Source of the DNA: Thermoplasmata archaeon
GTDB taxonomy: Archaea > Thermoplasmatota > Thermoplasmata > Thermoplasmatales > Thermoplasmataceae
Assembly: GCA_021797295.1 (NCBI GenBank)
Contig: JAKAAA010000014.1
Span: 1-16,102, forward strand
Length of the DNA: 16,102 nt
Reading direction: 5' to 3'
Positions 1-6,292 of this stretch are shown piece after piece (the first letter of the stretch is position 1; the number at the start of each line of letters is the position of its first letter). Below the pieces are notes generated by a model. The model was not told the origin of the DNA, did not search any database, and worked only from the letters and a program-made list of their open reading frames with translations. A program made the position numbers and the translations under genes.

Positions 1-1
1 A

Positions 2-55
2 AAAGGATTTGAAATGCTGGAAGTGTATAAAAAATTGAGAGAAAATGTAAGATGA
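2..55 (+). CDS. C-terminal end of an unidentified protein (partial)
   Basis: An open frame runs in from the left edge and stops with TGA at 53-55. The 17 visible residues read as a charged amphipathic end (MLEVYKKLRENVR at the terminus), which suits the C-terminal helix of a soluble protein. No start is visible and there is too little to assign a family. It could also be chance reading through AT-rich DNA. The following 56 bases up to the tRNA hold nothing I can recognise. Confidence 0.4.
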   Translation, partial: KGFEMLEVYKKLRENVR

Positions 56-111
56 CTTCTTTCTACTCATAACGCAGAAGGCTTTCCACCTAAGAGTTAA
101 GTAATAATAAG

Positions 112-184
112 TGGGTCTGTCCGGATTTGGACCGGAGTCTCCAACTCCCGAAGCTGGAAGGATGCCAGGCTACCCCACAAACCC
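112..184 (-). tRNA. tRNA-Pro (anticodon CGG)
   Basis: The minus strand folds into a complete 73-nt cloverleaf. The acceptor stem GGGTTTG pairs with CAGACCC (one G-T pair). The D-arm begins GGGT and carries the GCCTGG loop typical of archaeal proline tRNAs. The anticodon stem CCAGC/GTTGG encloses loop TTCGGGA, giving anticodon CGG at positions 34-36. The T-stem TCCGG/CCGGA encloses TCCAAAT. The discriminator base is A and the CCA end is not encoded. No intron is present. CGG reads CCG proline codons. Confidence 0.93.
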
Positions 185-206
185 TAGAGTCTTAATTGAT
201 TTACTC

Positions 207-213
207 TATAAAA
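207..213 (-). promoter_or_regulatory. TATA box of tRNA-Pro
   Basis: TTTTATA on the minus strand is centred about 26 bases before the mature 5' end of the tRNA, the usual archaeal box A spacing. It lies immediately beyond the stop codon of the upstream paiB-like gene, so the tRNA probably has its own promoter rather than depending on read-through. Confidence 0.6.
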
Positions 214-215
214 AG

Positions 216-821
216 TTATTTTTTAATCTCTTCTCTGATGAATTTCGCCACGGAAACAGCGTCATCGTCACCAAGATTTTCTAGGTTTATTGCTATATTT
301 TCCATATCCTCTGGGCGATTCTGGCTCAGCTTGAATTTTGCATTAATCTTTGAAACTGCTATTTTAAAACCCACGATCTGGAGCACCATTTTACTGTAGT
401 ATTCCCTTCTATCATTTCCCTCTTCTACCCATTTCGCATCATAGAATCTGGACATTTCCAGTAAAAATTTTCTGGTTTCTTCCTCATCCATTAATTCCAG
501 TTTCCCATCCATTCTGACGGTCATATAGTCCCATGTTGGTACAGAATCTTTATCCTTGTAGTATAAGGGTGAGATATAATGATGAGATCCGGTAAATAAT
601 GCAGTGACATTCTTATCTCTGGATCGATACCACTGCATATTTGCCCTTGCCATATGTCCTTTCAATACAAATTTGTCATTTTCCCTGCTGAGCATTAGTG
701 GTATCTGTGTATTGTATATTTCATTGTTATATATGCTGAGAAGAATTCCGAAATCATTATCCTGAACAAAATTTGCAATCTTTTTGAGGTCCTCAATTTT
801 AAATTCGTGTGGAATGTACAT
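216..821 (-). CDS. PaiB-family FMN-binding protein
   Basis: The 201-residue protein matches the PaiB/FMN_bind_2 family (split-barrel flavin-binding fold, usually about 200-210 residues). Family motifs run in order: MYIPHEF at the very start, GHMARANMQW at 55-64, the HHYISPLYY segment at 80-88, VPTWDY at 94-99 and the KLSQNRPEDM block at about 164-173. The start is set at the ATG at 821, because family members begin MYIP and a TATA box sits about 25 bases upstream; an in-frame TTG three bases earlier is unlikely. Bacillus PaiB is described as a negative regulator of sporulation and protease genes. In archaea the role is unknown, and a flavin-dependent oxidoreductase or FMN-binding function is equally possible. 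It stands alone, divergent from pgk. Confidence 0.88.
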   Translation of the reverse strand: MYIPHEFKIEDLKKIANFVQDNDFGILLSIYNNEIYNTQIPLMLSRENDKFVLKGHMARANMQWYRSRDKNVTALFTGSHHYISPLYYKDKDSVPTWDYMTVRMDGKLELMDEEETRKFLLEMSRFYDAKWVEEGNDRREYYSKMVLQIVGFKIAVSKINAKFKLSQNRPEDMENIAINLENLGDDDAVSVAKFIREEIKK

Positions 822-841
822 CAAATTAAATATGATTTCTC

Positions 842-851
842 TATAAATATA
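842..851 (-). promoter_or_regulatory. TATA box of the paiB-like gene
   Basis: TATATTTATA on the minus strand is centred about 25 bases before the ATG at 821. This predicts transcription starting at or very near the start codon (leaderless mRNA). Confidence 0.55.
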
Positions 852-910
852 TTTGCAGCAATGCTTCAGAACAGTTGCGTTATATAAATGGTTCAGTGAA
901 AAATAATCAT

Positions 911-918
911 ATTATATA
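911..918 (+). promoter_or_regulatory. TATA box of the pgk-pfdA-ftsY operon
   Basis: The sequence ATTATATA is centred about 22 bases before the pgk ATG, with no room for a Shine-Dalgarno site. This suggests a leaderless first gene. It shares the 115-base divergent intergenic region with the paiB-like gene. Confidence 0.55.
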
Positions 919-936
919 AGATATTCATTACTGGTT

Positions 937-2175
937 ATGGACAATTTTCCTTTTTATACCATGAACGATTTTGACTTTACCGGCAAGAGAGTTTATCTGA
1001 GAATTGATATAAATTCCCCTATTAATCCTATTAACGGTGAAATACTGGATGATACCAGATTCAGGCATCATATACAGACAATAAATGAATTAAAGAACTC
1101 AAAGCTTGTTATTGTGGCTCACCAGGGAAGACCTGGAGACAGCGATTTTGTCAGTTTGAGGAACCATGCGAGGCATCTTGAAAAACTCATAGGTAGAGAT
1201 GTAACATTTGTGGATTCTCTTTTCGGCTCTGCTGCCACCGACCGGATAAGGGGGATGAGGGCTGGAGAGATAATAATGCTTGAAAATTCAAGGTTTTACA
1301 GCGAGGAAATAATGTTAAGGGATGAGGATGATACCCTGATAAACACACATATTGTGAGAAATCTTTCCCAGTTGTTTGATTACTATATTATAGATGCATT
1401 TGCTGCAATACACCGTGCGCAGACTACACTAACGGGATTCAGGGATGCTGGTCCGAATATAGCCGGTAGGCTTATGGAGAATGAAATAAAGAATATAGAG
1501 GCTTTCAAGCAATCCAATGAACATCCAAAAATGGCAATACTGGGAGGATCAAAGATCGCGGACGCAATACAGGTTGCCAGACCGTTTCTTGAAAAGAATA
1601 TAGTTGACCAGATAATCCTCGGAGGGGTTGTCGCAAATATATTTCTCTGGGCTTCAGGTGTAGACATAGGATTAAGAAATAAGGAGTTCATAATTAAGCA
1701 TAACAAAAATTATGAAAAACTTATAGCCGAATGCAAAAGTATTTTATCGAAATATCCTACAAATATATATATGCCTGTTGATTTTGTTCTTAATCCATCA
1801 CAGAACCGGATAAATATCGGTGAACATATTCCGGATAAAGATTTGATCGCAGATATAGGTATAGAATCTGTTTTGAAATTCAGCAAACTTATTGAGAAGG
1901 CAAAAAATATATTTTTGAATGGACCCATGGGCATGTATGAAATTAACGAGTATTCACTGGGTACCAGAGAACTTTTCAATGATGTGGCCCAGGCAGATGC
2001 CCTCAAAATTGTAGGAGGTGGACATACAATAAACGCTATCAATGGGTTTTCCCTGGAACCATCCATGGGGTATATATCTACCGGGGGTGGAGCCCTGATA
2101 AATTATTTATCCGGTGAATCCATACCAGTTATAGAATCGCTCATAAAAAATAGAGCGTTATTTGGAGGTAATTGA
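937..2175 (+). CDS. pgk: Phosphoglycerate kinase
   Basis: Phosphoglycerate kinase transfers a phosphate between 1,3-bisphosphoglycerate and ADP in glycolysis and gluconeogenesis (cytoplasmic, monomeric). At 412 residues it is typical for archaeal PGK. N-domain substrate-binding motifs are RIDINSP (22-28, with D24 and N26), HQGRPG (62-67), LENSRF (115-120) and [10 protein letters not shown] (153-162). C-domain nucleotide motifs are GGSKIADA (203-210), GPMGMYE (329-335), GGGHT (360-364) and TGGGA (382-386). The ATG at 937 is supported by the TATA box about 22 bases upstream. It heads an operon: its TGA is followed directly by the pfdA ATG, and the GGAGGT encoding its last glycines doubles as the ribosome-binding site of pfdA. 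Thermoplasmatales are known for non-phosphorylative sugar breakdown, so this enzyme may serve mainly gluconeogenesis (inference). Confidence 0.96.
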   Translation: MDNFPFYTMNDFDFTGKRVYLRIDINSPINPINGEILDDTRFRHHIQTINELKNSKLVIVAHQGRPGDSDFVSLRNHARHLEKLIGRDVTFVDSLFGSAATDRIRGMRAGEIIMLENSRFYSEEIMLRDEDDTLINTHIVRNLSQLFDYYIIDAFAAIHRAQTTLTGFRDAGPNIAGRLMENEIKNIEAFKQSNEHPKMAILGGSKIADAIQVARPFLEKNIVDQIILGGVVANIFLWASGVDIGLRNKEFIIKHNKNYEKLIAECKSILSKYPTNIYMPVDFVLNPSQNRINIGEHIPDKDLIADIGIESVLKFSKLIEKAKNIFLNGPMGMYEINEYSLGTRELFNDVAQADALKIVGGGHTINAINGFSLEPSMGYISTGGGALINYLSGESIPVIESLIKNRALFGGN

Positions 2176-2577
2176 ATGGCCGGAGAAAATGAATTAATGG
2201 AACAAATAGAATATTTAAAAAATTTAATAGAAAATATAGATTCAAGATTAAATCTTTTATTGAAAACACTTGAAGAATCATCAGATACGCTGGCGCTTTT
2301 GAAAGATAATGACTATAAGAATTCTAAGGATGTAAAAATATCCATAGGATCCGGACTGTTTTCAAAGGCATCACTGGATACAGATAAAATTGTGGTTCCT
2401 ATTGGTTCAAGCATATACATAGAGGAAGAAAAGGAAAAAACAGTAAAGAGAATGGAGGACAATATCAAAAGCTTCCAGGATACATATAATAACCTGATTA
2501 AACAGAAACAGACAGCGCAAAATAATTACGATGCTCTGATGTATTCATTGCAGAGATCCCAGGAAGGAGCTAACTGA
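2176..2577 (+). CDS. pfdA: Prefoldin subunit alpha
   Basis: This 133-residue protein is the alpha subunit of prefoldin (GimC), the hexameric alpha2beta4 jellyfish-shaped chaperone that holds unfolded proteins for the thermosome. Two long coiled-coil helices (about 3-46 and 88-130) flank a beta-hairpin segment (about 53-85) containing the GSGLFSKASL and VVPIGSSIYIEE stretches expected for this subunit. A ribosome-binding site GGAGGT lies at 2164-2169 within the end of pgk, and its start ATG abuts the pgk stop. Its own TGA overlaps the ftsY ATG by one base, suggesting translational coupling. A pfdA-ftsY pairing is common in archaea, often next to ribosomal protein LX; here pgk takes the upstream place. 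Confidence 0.92.
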   Translation: MAGENELMEQIEYLKNLIENIDSRLNLLLKTLEESSDTLALLKDNDYKNSKDVKISIGSGLFSKASLDTDKIVVPIGSSIYIEEEKEKTVKRMEDNIKSFQDTYNNLIKQKQTAQNNYDALMYSLQRSQEGAN

Positions 2578-3509
2578 TGTTTGACAAGCTGAAGAAAAAG
2601 TTTTCAGATGTATTCTCCGGGCACGGTGATAGAGAAGTCCAGGAGAATAAACCGGTGCCTGAAGCCAAGACTATTGATCAGGGAAAGGTCATACGCAGAA
2701 TAGACCTTGAAGATACAATTCAGAAGACATTGCTGGAATCCGATGTAAGTTTTGATGCAACAGAGGAAATCATAGAACAGTTGAAAACAAATCTCGGGAA
2801 AATCAAAAGAAAGGTCGATTATTCAATTGTTCAGGATGAATTAAAAAAAGTCATCATGGATGTGATCGATAAGAATAATAATGAGACCGTGGACCTTTTA
2901 AATATTGATAAAAAGCCATACGTTATTCTGTTTCTGGGAATAAACGGGACAGGGAAAACCACAACAATCGGAAAACTGGCATATTATCTGAAAGAACATA
3001 GTAAAAGTGTTGTACTTTCGGCATCTGATACATTCAGGGCAGGAGCTATCGACCAGTTAGGAATAATAGCAAACAAAGTAGGTGTTGAAATAATAAAACA
3101 CGATTTCAAAAGCGATCCTGCTTCAGTTGCATTTGATGCCATAGACCATGCTAGGGCAAGGAAAATGGACTTTGTGCTTATAGATTCAGCGGGAAGAATG
3201 CAGACAAATAAGAATCTTCTTGACGAAATGAAAAAAATAAAGCGTGTTGCAAAACCAGATATGACAGTTCTCGTGCTTGATGCCATGATAGGTCAGGATG
3301 TTATAGAGCAGGCTGCAACATTTTCTAAAGAGATAAGTTATGACGGAATTATAGTTACAAAACTGGATACAGATGCTAAGGGAGGATCAATCATAAGTAT
3401 ATCAGCAGGAATTAAAAAGCCCATACTTTTCGTTGGTATCGGACAGGAAATGGAAGATTTGATACACTTTAATGTTGAATGGTACCTGAACAAGATATTT
3501 TCATCTTAA
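2577..3509 (+). CDS. ftsY: Signal recognition particle receptor FtsY
   Basis: FtsY is the SRP receptor GTPase that docks ribosome-SRP complexes at the membrane. The 310-residue protein has a short charged A region (about 1-45), a helical N domain (about 46-110) and the GTPase G domain. Visible GTPase motifs are G1 GINGTGKT (121-128), DTFRAGA (151-157), G3 DSAGR (203-207), G4 TKLD (261-264) and the closing GIGQEMEDL (287-295). DTFRAGA and a C-terminal GxGQ.xDL-type motif mark the SRP GTPase family, and the lack of a C-terminal methionine-rich M domain separates it from Ffh/SRP54. It is last in the pgk-pfdA-ftsY operon, its ATG overlapping the pfdA stop by one base. Its final 9 bases overlap the convergent regulator gene. 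Confidence 0.95.
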   Translation: MFDKLKKKFSDVFSGHGDREVQENKPVPEAKTIDQGKVIRRIDLEDTIQKTLLESDVSFDATEEIIEQLKTNLGKIKRKVDYSIVQDELKKVIMDVIDKNNNETVDLLNIDKKPYVILFLGINGTGKTTTIGKLAYYLKEHSKSVVLSASDTFRAGAIDQLGIIANKVGVEIIKHDFKSDPASVAFDAIDHARARKMDFVLIDSAGRMQTNKNLLDEMKKIKRVAKPDMTVLVLDAMIGQDVIEQAATFSKEISYDGIIVTKLDTDAKGGSIISISAGIKKPILFVGIGQEMEDLIHFNVEWYLNKIFSS

Positions 3510-4175
3510 AATATTCATAATGGATGATATTGTTTTATAATCCATATCTGTTCTAATCAATGGAATGTTTTCAATTTCAGATAATTTTATTGCAAGCTCA
3601 TCAACATTTCCGGGTTTAATATACACAACTGCCGCCGGTTTAAGGGGATGTGCTCTGATCGCAATCATTGGACTCCTGCCATATGATACGTCTGTTATAA
3701 AAATAATTCTCTGACTGGACCATCCATATAATTTGCTGTATTCTGCATATGAAAATTTTAATATTGCTTTAATTCCATCTATCATGGTGTATCCACGTAT
3801 ATTCCTCTTTAAGTCTGCTTTAGAACATGCTGTACCACGTATTTTTGTCATTATATATCTCAATTCTATATCGTGGTCATAGTCCTTTATATCCAGAAGT
3901 GCATCTGAGGGTATTCCGCTGTTATATCTTCTTAAAAGAGTACCGCCTCTTGATTCGTCGATTTTGATAAGTGCATCCACTATCTTTTTGATTGAATTTG
4001 CACCGGGTGATTTTCGTCTTCCTGATTCATAATCACTTATTACCGATGGAGATACCTCCATAAATTTTGACAATTCCATCTGGGAAATACCGAATTCCTC
4101 ACGCCATTTTTTTATGGTTATCCCTGGAGTTTCAGATATTGTTATTTCTCCAGCAATTTTTTCGTTGATATCCAT
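3501..4175 (-). CDS. XRE-type HTH transcriptional regulator with an archaeal C-terminal domain
   Basis: The 224-residue protein has an N-terminal lambda-repressor/XRE helix-turn-helix (about 20-70; GISQMELSKFMEVSPSVISD followed by YESGRRKSPG, a textbook XRE recognition region). A linker follows, then a C-terminal alpha/beta domain (about 125-220) with the RIIFITDVSYGRSPMIAIRA core and a KPAAVVYIKP strand. The whole resembles a predicted archaeal regulator family (COG1709-like, from memory); its ligand and targets are unknown. The C-terminal domain carries no metal-binding cysteine cluster, so a small-molecule or protein signal is more likely than a metal. The start at 4175 has a TATA box about 28 bases upstream. 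The gene is monocistronic and convergent with ftsY, sharing 9 bases. Confidence 0.85.
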   Translation of the reverse strand: MDINEKIAGEITISETPGITIKKWREEFGISQMELSKFMEVSPSVISDYESGRRKSPGANSIKKIVDALIKIDESRGGTLLRRYNSGIPSDALLDIKDYDHDIELRYIMTKIRGTACSKADLKRNIRGYTMIDGIKAILKFSYAEYSKLYGWSSQRIIFITDVSYGRSPMIAIRAHPLKPAAVVYIKPGNVDELAIKLSEIENIPLIRTDMDYKTISSIMNILR

Positions 4176-4197
4176 GCCATATAATGACAGGATAGGA

Positions 4198-4209
4198 TAA
4201 AAATATATT
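4198..4209 (-). promoter_or_regulatory. TATA box of the XRE regulator
   Basis: AATATATTTTTA on the minus strand is centred about 28 bases before the ATG at 4175, consistent with a leaderless or near-leaderless transcript. The 77-base gap to the upstream membrane-protein gene holds nothing else I recognise. Confidence 0.45.
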
Positions 4210-4252
4210 CATTCGATTATAATAGAATTGAACTTCACAATTTAATGATATA

Positions 4253-4720
4253 TTATTTATCTCTACTGTACAAAAATCCCATAGAGACTCCCCATACAGC
4301 ACCGTAAAATATGTGCATGGTGTAATAGAAGAATGTTGATGGAACATAGTATTTTTCGTATATGTAAAGTTGAAGTAGGAATATGTTCACGGGAAGGCTG
4401 AAAACAAACAGTATTAGAAAACCTGCAAGAATCCCTGTACCGAGTCCTGTTAAAACTGATTTTATTCTCAAATGAGGGATATAATATGAAATAAGCGCCG
4501 CAAAGAACCCGACAACTGTACCCACCAGAAAATGCAGTAATAATCCGTAAATTTCTCCGTATATTCCGGCGATATGTAATAATCTGATCCCTATGGCTGT
4601 AAACTGATATCCTGGTGAGAGTGAAGATGCAGCGTCATATGAATAAAACATTATAGCCTCAAATATGGCAGAAATAAATCCTGATATTAACCCAAAATAA
4701 GTGTATTTCCTTATTGCCAT
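4253..4720 (-). CDS. Four-helix membrane protein of unknown function
   Basis: The protein of 155 residues has four likely transmembrane segments (about 7-27, 58-80, 88-108, 130-150). The motif H-x3-G-x3-G occurs twice, H63/G67/G71 in helix 2 and H136/G140/G144 in helix 4, which suggests an internally duplicated two-helix unit. I do not recognise a characterised family with confidence. The ATG at 4720 is preferred over an in-frame GTG at 4735, because the TATA-like AATATATTA at 4744-4752 is about 28 bases from the ATG but only about 13 from the GTG. It is transcribed alone, divergently from the aminotransferase gene, with 114 bases between their starts. Confidence 0.72.
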   Translation of the reverse strand: MAIRKYTYFGLISGFISAIFEAIMFYSYDAASSLSPGYQFTAIGIRLLHIAGIYGEIYGLLLHFLVGTVVGFFAALISYYIPHLRIKSVLTGLGTGILAGFLILFVFSLPVNIFLLQLYIYEKYYVPSTFFYYTMHIFYGAVWGVSMGFLYSRDK

Positions 4721-4743
4721 AATATGATATTGCACCGACTTAC

Positions 4744-4752
4744 TAATATATT
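4744..4752 (-). promoter_or_regulatory. TATA box of the four-helix membrane protein
   Basis: AATATATTA on the minus strand is centred about 28 bases before the ATG at 4720. It favours that start over the GTG at 4735. Confidence 0.4.
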
Positions 4753-4802
4753 CTTGATTCTATTTTTACAGTACAAATTTTTAGATTATCAAGGTGAACA
4801 GC

Positions 4803-4810
4803 ATATTAAA
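4803..4810 (+). promoter_or_regulatory. TATA box of the aminotransferase gene
   Basis: ATATTAAA is centred about 28 bases before the ATG at 4835. It supports that internal start rather than the longer reading frame that opens at 4724. Confidence 0.45.
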
Positions 4811-4834
4811 ATAACCATTACGATATATAGATGC

Positions 4835-5770
4835 ATGGAATGTGAAACAATAAAGTGGCTTAACAGCCATCACGGCAAATATGAGCTCAGCCACAGTGGA
4901 ATGTCAAATGTCTTTGACGTAAAGGAATATTTAAATAATTCACCGATAAAAACTGATATTGATCTAAAAGAGGAAATAGCCGGGCTCCATGGCTGTAGTT
5001 CAAAGGATGTGGTAATAACCCATGGTGCAACAGAAGCATTTTCCATGGTTGTATATCATCTTGCTAAAAAATATCATTCCTTCAGGGTGGATAAACCTGA
5101 ATATGAAATGATATACAAAACTCCTCAAATAATTGGTTTCAAGAATGGAGAGGAGGTATTTACCGCCAGCAACCCCAACAATCCTACCGGCACAATGATC
5201 AAACTGCCAGAAAATTATGCGTCCGCTGTAATAGATGAAACCTTTATGGAATTCGTCGATTCGCTGGATCATTATACATACAGAAATGGATTTATTGTAA
5301 ACACATTTACTAAGGTTTACGGCGGTGGAGACCTGAGGCTCGGGTATATTATCGCATCCTCAGGGGAGGAGGCAAAAGAGTTAGAAGGTTTCAAGGGGTT
5401 AATTACAGAAGATGTTTCGGCTCTGAATATTTCCGCAGGCTATCAGGTCTTAAAAAGGCACGATGAATTATTATCAAAGGTAAGGGAAATCATAGAGAAA
5501 AACCATAGCATTCTTTTAAATGATAATGGTAAATTAAAATTCTTCGGTGGGAAAAAGCCACTAGCATTACCTGTTTCATTTGTTGATTATTCTGCATATA
5601 CGGAAGAAGATTCCGAATCTGTCAGTGAAAAACTTGCAGATAAAGGTATCATAGCGTTACCGGCCAGATACTTTGGAATATCTGGAACATATCTCAGGGT
5701 ATGCATAACAGGCAAAGATTTTCCTGAGGCATACAGCGAATTGGTCGGCGCTCTGGAGGCCATGGAATAA
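4835..5770 (+). CDS. Class I/II PLP-dependent aminotransferase (short form)
   Basis: This is a fold-type I pyridoxal-phosphate enzyme. Counted from the ATG at 4835 it has 311 residues. Motifs: GATEAF (64-69, phosphate-binding region), SNPNNPTGT (112-120), IDETF (133-137, the Asp that contacts the pyridine nitrogen), NTFTKVYG with the Schiff-base lysine K160, LRLGY (167-171), and LRVC with R288 for the substrate carboxylate. The frame stays open upstream to 4724, but the extra 37 residues look like translated promoter DNA. It is shorter than typical aspartate aminotransferases (about 370-400), with a compact N-terminal arm; length and motifs recall histidinol-phosphate aminotransferase or threonine-phosphate decarboxylase relatives. 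The substrate cannot be read from sequence. It converges with the PEBP-like gene, two bases apart. Confidence 0.85.
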   Translation: MECETIKWLNSHHGKYELSHSGMSNVFDVKEYLNNSPIKTDIDLKEEIAGLHGCSSKDVVITHGATEAFSMVVYHLAKKYHSFRVDKPEYEMIYKTPQIIGFKNGEEVFTASNPNNPTGTMIKLPENYASAVIDETFMEFVDSLDHYTYRNGFIVNTFTKVYGGGDLRLGYIIASSGEEAKELEGFKGLITEDVSALNISAGYQVLKRHDELLSKVREIIEKNHSILLNDNGKLKFFGGKKPLALPVSFVDYSAYTEEDSESVSEKLADKGIIALPARYFGISGTYLRVCITGKDFPEAYSELVGALEAME

Positions 5771-5772
5771 GT

Positions 5773-6225
5773 TTATTCCCTGCTGTAAATTGCGTAGAAT
5801 TCTGCTTCAGGCGTCAATTTATCCAGGATTTTATACGAGTTCTCAGCATCAATTTTTTTCCTGCTTACGGCCTCTTTCATCCTATAAATTTTTATAAAGT
5901 ACCTGTGATCTCCATCCCCTCTTGGAGGACATGGGCCCCTGTATCCAAGTTCGCCGAAATCGTTCATGCCTTGATAATAACCCTCATCCGTTATTTCCTT
6001 ATTTCCCATGTTTTCATCCAGCATGACGATTCCTGCCGGTATATTATATATTAGCCAGTGAGTAAACAGACCTGAAGGAGCATCCGGATCGTTCATAACA
6101 ATAAAATAATAACCCTCTTCATTTCTATCGTGTATCTCTATCTTGGGAGAATAATCCTTTCCGCTACAGGTAAATTTATCTGGTATTCTGCGTCCCTCTG
6201 ATATCCCTATAACCCTCAATTCCAT
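5773..6225 (-). CDS. PEBP / YbhB-YbcL family protein
   Basis: A 150-residue protein of the phosphatidylethanolamine-binding protein family (bacterial/archaeal YbhB-YbcL type, often annotated as Raf kinase inhibitor-like). It keeps the anion-binding pocket signatures: NDPDAPSG (45-52), FTHWLIYNIP (54-63) and GYRGPCPPRGDGDHRYF (94-110). No signal peptide is visible, so it is likely cytoplasmic. Prokaryotic members bind small anionic ligands, but their role is not settled. A TATA box about 26 bases upstream of the ATG at 6225 indicates a leaderless, single-gene transcript. It converges with the aminotransferase gene with a 2-base gap. Confidence 0.92.
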   Translation of the reverse strand: MELRVIGISEGRRIPDKFTCSGKDYSPKIEIHDRNEEGYYFIVMNDPDAPSGLFTHWLIYNIPAGIVMLDENMGNKEITDEGYYQGMNDFGELGYRGPCPPRGDGDHRYFIKIYRMKEAVSRKKIDAENSYKILDKLTPEAEFYAIYSRE

Positions 6226-6247
6226 TTATATCTATTATGAAAATACT

Positions 6248-6258
6248 TATAAATTTAT
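6248..6258 (-). promoter_or_regulatory. TATA box of the PEBP-family gene
   Basis: ATAAATTTATAA on the minus strand is centred about 26 bases before the ATG at 6225, the usual leaderless geometry in this window. Confidence 0.5.
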
Positions 6259-6292
6259 CGAATTTTCCAAATACTCTGTTAAAATCAAATTT

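Noticed and set aside
56..111. Possible small RNA between the left-edge gene tail and tRNA-Pro
   Set aside because: No stable hairpin, box C/D motifs or promoter stood out in this short stretch.
4132..4347. Minus-strand frame of 71 residues between the XRE regulator and the membrane protein
   Set aside because: It overlaps both real genes out of frame, has no promoter of its own, and its residues look like translated intergenic DNA.
4724..4834. N-terminal extension of the aminotransferase (37 residues)
   Set aside because: It reads through the probable TATA box and divergent promoter region; family motifs begin after the ATG at 4835.
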